The position numbers and the translations under genes were made by a program. DNA of 26,277 bases from Schoenoplectus triqueter. Taxonomy: Eukaryota > Streptophyta > Magnoliopsida > Poales > Cyperaceae. Within the stretch, counting starts at the first letter, position 1, and each line of letters opens with the position of its first letter. Location of the stretch: contig CAXKVV010001340.1 of NCBI GenBank assembly GCA_964058805.1, positions 1-26,277 on the forward strand. The letters are read 5' to 3'. This document shows, one piece after another, positions 19,157-26,277 of this stretch. Under the pieces are notes generated by a model. It made no database searches and was not told the origin of the DNA. It was given only the letters and a program-made list of their open reading frames with translations.

Positions 19157-19955
19157 CATTAAAAAGATCGACGGGAATAGAAATTAGCATTAAATGCAGG
19201 AAACAATTCAAGAAAAGAAATAATTTGGGCCCATTGGGAAGATGGGGTAGGAATACAAGGGCACTTTAAGAAGATAAATCGGTATGTATTAGGATCCATT
19301 AAGATAAAACGCTAAATGTAGGTGTGGCCCAATAATAGATAGAAAAGCCGATAAAGTTAATAAAGCGGCCCGACAACGATTTTACGAATTAAAAATTTTC
19401 AGGCCCATTAATAATTTAAACAGGACAAAAAAACTTTTAGCCCCTTAAGTAATTAAACAGGCCGAAACAAGAAAACTTTTGGCCCATTAGATAGTTAAAC
19501 AGGCCGAAACAAGAAAACTTTTGGCCCATTAGATAGTTAAACAGGCCGAAACAACTCCAGATCTCATTAAGAAGTTAAAAAGGCCGGTAGCATAACATAG
19601 GCCCATTAAGAAGTTAAGCAGGCGGAGAAAGAGAACTTTTGGCCTATTAAGAAGTTAAACAGGCCGGTAGCGTAAAATCCTTTTGGAGTAAGATAGGCCC
19701 ATTAAGAAGTTAAGCAGGCCGAAACAAGAAAATCCAGAGCCCATTAAGAAGTTAAACAGGCCGTTTGCATAAAATATATAGCCCGTTATAAGTAATATAG
19801 ATCCGTTAGAAGTTAATCAGGCCGGAAAGAACAATTTTTGTCCATTAAGAAGTTAAACAGGAGAAAACAATAAACACGGGCCCAGTAAGAAGTTAAACAG
19901 GCAGACAGGATAGAATATACAGCCTGTTAGAAGTAATAAAGGCCCAAGACTTAGA
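19157..19955. repeat. decayed ~42-bp minisatellite, GGCCCATTA-containing
   Basis: Roughly 16-20 head-to-tail units follow the pattern GGCCCATTA-AGAAGTTAAACAGG followed by CCGAAACAAGAAAACTTTT. The best pair is at 19481-19522 and 19523-19553 onward (period 42). Units become progressively more diverged towards both edges, especially 19157-19400. Some units carry TAGCATAAAAT in place of the CGAAACAAG tail. There is no coding frame through it. Confidence 0.85.
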
Positions 19956-22248
19956 TATCTCAGCTTAGAAAGACCAATTGCCAGGTTGATCAAAGAAAAT
20001 TTGTTTCAAGGTTCTTTAGGATAGGTGACAGGACGTACATATAAAGTTCGTGACCAGAGTTAAACTTCGCAGGACATACTTGATTAGACCATACTCTTTA
20101 CCTCTGGCTGGTCCCATATGGGGTGCAGTTGCCTTTCATAGAATTGTACCATGTACGATAATAATATACTCCAAATTGTTCAAAGAGTTCTCTATCCTTA
20201 AAAGAGCAATTCCGAATTAATTAGATTTAAACAGTATTAAGAATATTAATGACCACAACTACACAAGGCATGCACCAAAACCTCGGAAAAAGAAACATAA
20301 ATATAAAATATGAAAACAACATGGCAAACAAGAAAATCGCACAGCCCGGAACATACAGAGCAATAGAAATATGCATTTTCCATATGGCACTGTTTATATC
20401 AGATCACACATAAAAGATTGAATAAAAATATGCATTTTCCATATGGCACTGTTTAACTCACAACTGATTGCTTTCCACGAGGCATTGATCTACGAAATTA
20501 TACATTCATAAGCATATTATAATCACCCTAATAAACTATCTTGCAAGAAGCTAACAAAAGGAAGCAACTGTTAAGAATTAACTATGCAGGCTTTGCACTG
20601 CTCGCGTTCATAGAAATTGTAATTAGTTTATCCATGTATGGAGCTTGTTTCATTGTTTTTCTTTTTGGTTCTCTCTACCCAAGGACCAATCATTAGATAG
20701 GGACTCGATTTGCTTTGGTTTTTGGGCTTAGTTGCATTGTCTGGGATTTAAGCCTGAACTGAGATCAGTCCCAAGTCCTACTGAAGAATCTTTCATACCA
20801 CAGGATCCAAATACAATTATAATACCCCATCTTTTAAAAAAAAAAAATTATAATACCCCAAAAGTAAAAATGTAAATTTTCCAGAGAGTACCCTGCATAT
20901 TTTAACTTTAGTTGTTAAAGGAACAAATTTGAAAAAATGTACCCAACATTCCTAAGTAATTGCTGCATCTATTCTCAAAAGTTGAATCAAGTTGAAGCTA
21001 AAAAGAAATATATAACCTGGATGGCAAACTGGAAGAAGACTTCGTCTTTGTTGTCATCGGTCACAACTCATCATTTTAAGGAAGATTCATCTGGATCAGG
21101 AAAATATTGGATAGTAATAGATTTGAAAGAGGAAAAGTCAAAGCAGGTACCAACTCCTATTTACTGGTATAGGAACATATCACATTTATTTATATGAAAA
21201 CAAGTTAACTTTAAGAATACAGGCATGTAACCATTTGCATAATAAGTAAATCCATGCACCAGGACAAAATGAAACGGTAGAGTCCCAATATCAGGCATTG
21301 TTGACCCAAACTTATACAAGTAAAAAAATTACTGCTTGCACATGAAAAAAAATAAATAAATAAAAAGAAGCAAATTAAAACCACCAGATTGGTAAGACAA
21401 TGGCAGTACAAGAGTTAGAAAACCCAATCTATATAGCAGGTTTACCTGAATATTACAGTAGATGAGATTTGATGTGCCATTGCTTATGTGAAGATAAAAT
21501 TTTCCTGCCCTGCACTGATATCATACAATAAAAGAAAATACTTCTTCACAAGTTAGATTTCAACTATGATACCAAAAAGGGTCATAATATTCCAATTTTG
21601 ATCTCTACCCAATTTTCCAACAAAACATAAAAAATGGAGATTTTGCCTCAATTGAGAACTAAAATATGCAGCATGGATTAAATATGTACTGGTTGAACTC
21701 AATCCAATAACAACCATCTTCCAATATTTACCTAATCAAAACATCTTAATTTGTATGAGGAAACCCCTCACCATCATCAGTGTCTTTGATTAATTTTAAA
21801 CTATACAATGCAGCTATTCTAAAAAGTAATGGCGTCAATCCAACAATGTTATCATAAGATCATTTTCATATGAATACATCAAATAAATGAATAGATGACC
21901 TCGATTTAGATCTTGTATGGAGAGTCTGTGATATTAAACTATCTTCTTTGGCATTTTCAAAACTGAAACAAACAAGGTACTATACCAATAAATTTCCATT
22001 ATCAAGTAGCATTTATCATAAAATACTAGAAGCCATATTCTTTACTTTATCAATGCTCTAGAACATTGTAAGAAATGCTACTCATAAAACAAAACAGAAA
22101 TTCCAACTTCCACATACCCGTACTTCATAATCCAAGCACAGACCAAACATAAAAACAAAACAGAATGATAGAGTGCCTAAAGTCATATATTAAATAGCAC
22201 CCTAATTGAATTATTTAATAACACGCTAATTTAATAACACCCTAATTC
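19956..22248. other. intergenic/intron-like region with one weak coding island
   Basis: Mostly AT-rich. An ORF at 20937-21149 (plus) includes KLNQVEAKKKYITWMANW and GSGKYWIVIDLKEEKSK and ends at CAG|GTACCA, so it could be an exon, but no family is recognised. No other gene or RNA seen. Confidence 0.4.
20367..20455. repeat. 30-bp direct repeat pair
   Basis: A 30-bp word beginning AAATATGCATTTTCC and ending GGCACTGTTTA occurs at 20367-20396 and again, unchanged, at 20426-20455, 59 bp apart. Non-coding. Confidence 0.85.
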
Positions 22249-22320
22249 TGGAAGTTGATTTGGAACTCAACCCAATAGCCTTAATCACACAATTAGGGGT
22301 TCACTACATACTGTATTTAC

Positions 22321-22385
22321 CTTTCCGGCAACACCAGAAGCAGTTGCATCATGGAGCACGCTAGAAGCTGATAAAACCCTGTTTA
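22321..22385 (-). CDS. 65-nt exon in repeat copy 1, unidentified protein
   Basis: On the minus strand TTTGCAG precedes and GTAAAT follows a 65-nt segment whose open frame reads VLSASSVLHDATASGVAGK (after an Asn-Arg start), ending in phase 0. The other two copies differ by conservative changes only (Val to Ala, Val to Leu), while the flanking sequence varies more. Conservation, phase and canonical GT-AG sites support a true exon. I do not recognise the protein. Confidence 0.6.
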
Positions 22386-22672
22386 CTGCAAAGCAACAGT
22401 CATGCTGTCCATCCACCCCTATATGTAATGTCAACAATCAGTAAATAACTAACATACAAATGATATTCATATCATAAATCCAGATGCACAGAGTTGAAAA
22501 CACAAGAAATAATGGGAGATTGTGGTATTTGCCAAAGCTTCAGAGTTCACAGATTATCAAGAAGTAACAAAATAACAATCTTTTGTAGTTTAAAAAATAA
22601 TTTCCTCTAATATTTTAAACATAGAATTGAGATTGTACTATTGTTATGACACAGTGGAATCTGTGCTGAATG

Positions 22673-23586
22673 CAATTGAATCGTTTTTTTAAGGTGGCAG
22701 GCGAGAAGCCCACTATAATTTGTATTAAACAAATAGAAAAAGAGATTACAGAGTAAAGGAAAGAAAGAAACAAAATAGTAGAAAAGATGAAGCCCTTTAT
22801 GCCATTACATTCACTACTGTATAAGCTGGAACGTACGCCGACAGCCGAAGCCTGCCCTGAAAACGCTAGGTAAGGGAATGAGTGTCGTGAGTGAACAACG
22901 AGGAATTTTTGTGGGGAATGGTTGGGTGCAGAACGGGCATTTGAGTTGGGGTGTTGGTTAGGAGATGGGAGCCGTGACTGTGTATGTAGGTTTGTTCTTG
23001 AGGAAAGGGTGGTTGTGTTTAGGTCTTCTGAGGGGGCGAGGGGGTGTTTACTGTTTATATTGATGGGTTGTTTCTCCTGGGTGAAAAAGCTGGGTGCACT
23101 CGGTGTTAAATCAAATGGTGCAAATGGAGTGTAGTGGTTAATTTTGAGGTGCCTAGCTGGTATGTATGTAGATCAACCATCACTCGCCACCACTAGACGT
23201 TGGGACAAGCTATGAACCCGAGGAGGTTGTTGTGCTGAAGGTGGTTATTGGGGCAGACAGAGGAAAGTTTGGTTAAAGATGAGACTGGGTATTACATCCA
23301 ACCCCTCAAAGGTTTTTCCTCTAAATGAAAATGCTCGGATCGTTGGGGAAGTGTGATGGGGAAGGAGGGCGTGAGGCTGGGGGAAAGTTCACTTGCCTTT
23401 AGGGACAGGGGCGGAAGGTGGTTGTCACTGGCGATGAGATGAAAGGGCCGAAGAGGAATGAGAATTACATTTTGAATCACCTTGTTTCTAACTCTCCGTA
23501 CTACAAATTAGTTAGTATCCATCGTTATCACAGATTATGCTTGTTTTTATTCAATTGAATCGCCTTTTTGTTATTCAATTGAATCG
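22673..23586 (-). mobile_element. retroposon-like insertion with 11-bp target duplication
   Basis: An ~890-bp segment (22684-23575) is absent from copies 2 and 3 of the repeat and is flanked by CAATTGAATCG (22673-22683 and 23576-23586; a third copy lies at 23552-23562). It starts with T7 directly after the target duplication, which reads as a poly(A) end on the minus strand, so a 5'-truncated LINE-type insertion in minus orientation fits. Base composition is G-rich on the plus strand, unlike its surroundings. No reverse transcriptase motif is present; the small ORFs inside are not convincing. Confidence 0.7.
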
Positions 23587-23870
23587 TTACTACTTAACAT
23601 CACAATATTGCATTAATGGATCTCCATATATTATAATATCAATCTTCCGTCTTTCATAAGCATCTTGTTAGAAGTACTACTGGTAGTGTAAAAACAACAA
23701 ACTATTGGTTCCTTTCTCAACTTCGGCAATGCAGGTCCAATTAGGCTCATGCTTATAATCTGTAATTTTTTTTGATGTGGCTGACAGGGACTGCCAAAAA
23801 CTGTAATTTCTTGCTAACATTAAATTGCAGTATGAAACACATCTAGAGTTGAAAAATAAATAAGACAAAC

Positions 23871-23968
23871 CATGTTTAGAAGTCTCAATGTGCAGATCAG
23901 TGATGATGGAAATGATCCCTTGCTTGCAGCATACTTCAACTAGGCACCATTGCGAGTCACCAAGATAG
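23871..23968 (-). CDS. exon-like island GDSQWCLVEVCCKQ in repeat copy 1
   Basis: The minus strand is open across 98 nt between a TGTAG acceptor and a GTTTGT donor, reading YLGDSQWCLVEVCCKQ then GIISIITDLHIETSKH. Copy 2 preserves the same frame (CLGDSQWHLAEVCCKQ, EIISIITDPHI) until a 2-nt deletion brings a TAA at 24929-24931. Copy 3 ends before reaching this part. No family recognised; it may belong to the same gene as the 65-nt exon, upstream of it in transcription order. Confidence 0.5.
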
Positions 23969-24177
23969 CTACAACTAACCTCGTTTCAGAATCCAATGAC
24001 ATATGAAATGAAACATATATAAGCACAAGCATAAAATTTAGAAAATATTATTGCACACGAAAATATACATAATTTATGTTTTAAGACAAACATACAGCTA
24101 ATTGCACTTAAGGTTCTTGTTTCATCATAACCAGAAGAAGGCCCTGATATACACAACAACATTGTATTACCTTGATT

Positions 24178-25225
24178 CTGGAAGTTGATTTGGAACTCAA
24201 CTCAATAGCCTTAATCACACAATTAGGGGTTCACTATACATTGTATTTACCTTTCCGGCAACACCAGAAGCAGTTGCATCATGGAGCAAGCTAGAAGCTG
24301 ATAAAGCTCTGTTTACTGCAATGCAACATTTGTACCGTGCATCCATCCCTGTATGTAATGTCAATAAATGAGTAAAGAACTAAAACACACATGATATTCA
24401 TATCATAGAGTTGCAAACACAGGAAAAAATGGGAGGTTGTGGTATTTGCCAAAGCTTCAGAGTTCACAAGTTATCAAGAGGTAACAAAATAGCAATCTTT
24501 TGTGATCTGGAAATAAATTCCTCTAATATTTTAAACATAGAATTGTGATTATACTCTTGAATTTGTACTGTTGTTATTACACAGTGGTATTTATTATTTA
24601 ACACCAAGGTGCTGAATTCAATTGAATCTAATCATTGCAATATTGCATTAATGGATCTCTATATAATTCATTTGTTATATTATAAGTCAATCTTCTGTCT
24701 TTCATAACCACCTTGTTAGAAGTAATACTGGTAATGTAAAAACAACAAACTATTGGTTCCTTTCTCAACTTCTCTGGCAATGCAGGTCTAATTAGGTTCA
24801 TGCTTTTAAACTGTAACTTGTTTTTTAAATGGCTGATGGGGGCGGCCAAAAATTGTAATTTCTTGGTAACATTAAATTGCAGTATGAAACACATCTAGAA
24901 TTGAAAAAAAAAATAAGACAAACTAAGTTTAGAAGTCAATGTGCGGATCAGTGATGATGGAAATGATCTCTTGCTTGCAGCATACTTCAGCTAGGTGCCA
25001 CTGCGAGTCACCAAGACAGCTACAACTAACATTGTTTCAGAATCCAATGCAAATGAAATGAAACATATATAAGCACAAGCATAAAATTTAGAAAATATTA
25101 TTGCACACAAAAATATACATAATTTATGTTTTAAGGCAAACTTACAGCTAACCGCACTACAGGTTCTTGTTTCATTATAGACAGAAGACCCTGAAATATA
25201 CAACATTATTGTATTCACCTTCATT
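24178..25225. repeat. tandem ~1.05-kb repeat, copy 2
   Basis: A complete 1048-bp unit, with no large insertion, directly adjoining copies 1 and 3 head to tail. It has the 65-nt exon at 24251-24315 and a frameshifted version of the second island (about 24922-25019). Confidence 0.92.
24251..24315 (-). CDS. 65-nt exon in repeat copy 2
   Basis: Same exon as in copy 1, reading ALSASSLLHDATASGVAGK, with a TTGCAG acceptor and a GTAAAT donor intact. It is identical at protein level to copy 3. Being 65 nt, including it twice or three times in one transcript would shift the frame unless partner exons are duplicated too. Confidence 0.6.
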
Positions 25226-25298
25226 CTGGAGTTTGATTTTGAACTCAACCCAATAGACTTAATCACATAATTAAGGGTTCACTACATGTTGTATTTAC

Positions 25299-25363
25299 CT
25301 TTCCAGCAACACCAGAAGCAGTTGCATCATGGAGCAAGCTAGAAGCCGATAAAGCTCTGTTTA
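25299..25363 (-). CDS. 65-nt exon in repeat copy 3
   Basis: Reads ALSASSLLHDATASGVAGK between a GTAGCAG acceptor and a GTAAAT donor. As in copy 2, substitutions relative to the other copies are synonymous (for example a GCC to GCT Ala codon before GK). Confidence 0.6.
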
Positions 25364-25520
25364 CTGCTACGCAACAGTCATGCGTGCATCTATCCCTGTA
25401 TGTAATGCAATAAATCAGTAAATAACTAACATACAAATGATATTCATATCATAGATCCAGATGCACAGAGTTGCAAACACAAGAAATAATGGGAGGTAGT
25501 GGTATTTGCCAAAGCTTCAG

Positions 25521-25578
25521 AGTTCACAGATTATCAACAACAACAAAAACTTTAATCCCAAATAGTTCACAGATTATC
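25521..25578. mobile_element. 28-nt retroposon tail with 15-bp target duplication
   Basis: AGTTCACAGATTATC occurs at 25521-25535 and again at 25564-25578, enclosing AACAACAACAAAAACTTTAA plus TCCCAAAT, which copies 1 and 2 lack. The CAA-repeat next to TTAATCCCAAA resembles the 3' end of plant SINE-type retroposons in antisense. An extreme 5' truncation is the natural reading. Confidence 0.75.
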
Positions 25579-26005
25579 TAGAGGGAACAAAATAGCAACC
25601 TTTTGTTGTTTGGGAAATAAATGCCTCTAATATTTTAAACATAGAATTGAGATTGTACTGTTGTTATTACACGGTCGTATTTATTATTTAACACCAAGGT
25701 GTTGAATTCAAGTGAATCATTACTACTTAACATTGCAATATTACATTAATTGATCCCTACATAGTTCATTTGTTATATTATAAGATCAATCTTCTGTCTT
25801 TCATAACCATCTTGTCAGAAGTACTACTAGTAGTGTAAAACAGCAAATTATTAGTTCCTTTCTCAACATCTCAGGCAATGCAGGTCTAATTAGGTAAATG
25901 CTTTTAAACTGTAATTCTTTTTTTTTTGAAATGGTTGACAGGGACTGCCAAAAACTGTAATTTCTTGCTAACATTAAATTACAGTATGAAAGACATCTAT
26001 AGTTG

Positions 26006-26277
26006 ATCAAAGCTAAAGACAATTAGACATCTTTCTCTCTATCTTCTCCGTTCCTCTATGTCACATCTCTCTCACTTTACTTCATTACTATTTTTTAATA
26101 TCAATCTGTAATACAAAACTCACACGCTTGTGATCAATGTAACTTTACAAATTAATAAAATTTAAAGGCACCGACCTTCATCTTTTCGATAAAAAAAAAC
26201 ATGAGAAGAGGCTGAAGGTCCACAACTTCTGCTAATTGTCCCTTAATTAGCAAATCATCAGTTATTTATTGGATTAT
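26006..26277. other. unassigned end of window
   Basis: CT-rich then AT-rich sequence outside the tandem repeat, with no coding frame or motif that I can support. Confidence 0.5.

Larger units (their letters stand above)
22249..24177. repeat. tandem ~1.05-kb repeat, copy 1 (split by insertion)
   Basis: The unit begins CTGGAAGTTGATTTGGAACT and runs to the same word at 24178. It is about 1.04 kb once the inserted segment at 22684-23575 is set aside. It matches copies 2 and 3 along its length with scattered substitutions and small indels. It contains two minus-strand exon-like islands (22321-22385 and 23871-23968). Confidence 0.9.
25226..26005. repeat. tandem ~1.05-kb repeat, copy 3 (truncated)
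   Basis: About 780 bp of the unit are present. Similarity to copies 1 and 2 stops near 26005, after ATGAAAGACATCTATAG, so the last ~270 bp, including the second exon-like island, are missing. It contains a 28-nt insertion at 25536-25563. Confidence 0.88.

Noticed and set aside
19157..19955. CRISPR-like array
   Set aside because: Units are contiguous with no unique spacers and grade into divergence, as in a minisatellite.
22922..23480. ORFs of 70 (plus) and 62 (minus) codons inside the inserted segment
   Set aside because: No retroelement domain motif seen; probably chance frames in a G-rich insert.
23677..26022. 63-, 88- and 73-codon minus-strand ORFs sharing SYCNLMLARNYSFWQSL-like text
   Set aside because: They recur because the DNA repeat recurs; frames shift between copies and run through intron-like sequence.

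Overview
This window looks like nuclear DNA from a flowering plant, most likely a eudicot. It is AT-rich and intron-bearing, with long (AT)n runs and many non-autonomous transposon remnants. The only clearly recognisable protein family with long intact exons is the plant glutamate receptor-like (GLR) channel family. Nothing looks bacterial: there are no operons, no dense ORFs, and I found no rRNA, tRNA or CRISPR array. Species cannot be assigned by eye.

Layout. 1-5619 is a transposon graveyard: an 814-bp element with long inverted ends (125-938); a pair of hAT-like ends (1067 and 3492) enclosing decayed sequence; and, nested inside, a well-defined 320-bp hAT-type MITE (3040-3359) with an 8-bp target duplication and a body of CCGACCCGA-like repeats. 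A 62-bp tandem duplication with G-boxes follows at 4897-5020. 5620-12283 is a broken minus-strand GLR locus. It has three C-terminal exons (7901-7589, 7275-6881, 6657-6139) carrying the end of S1, M1, the pore loop, M2, S2 and M4, but the first donor site reads AT instead of GT. A second, nearly identical copy of the terminal exon (10964-10446) carries a nonsense codon, and an isolated N-terminal ligand-binding-domain fragment lies at 12283-12092. The simplest reading is two tandem GLR genes, both now incomplete.

12600-13200 looks like the 5' end of a plus-strand gene, with a CT-rich leader, telo-box motifs and two exon-like islands that join in one frame but contain a stop. Further downstream are a decayed aldo-keto reductase exon (16386-16603), several unrecognised exon-like islands, a near-perfect ~160-bp inverted repeat (17822-18187), and a decayed ~42-bp minisatellite whose units carry GGCCCATTA (about 19157-19955).

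22249-26005 is a triplication of a ~1.05-kb unit. Each unit holds the same 65-nt minus-strand exon, in frame with canonical splice sites. Copy 1 is split by an ~890-bp retroposon-like insertion with an 11-bp target duplication; copy 3 carries a 28-nt retroposon tail with a 15-bp target duplication.

Overall there is no functioning multi-gene system that I can support. The biological content is gene decay, tandem duplication and transposon insertion. The parts most worth testing are the GLR splice-site lesion, the orphan terminal exon, the long hairpin, and the triplicated exon of an unidentified minus-strand gene.
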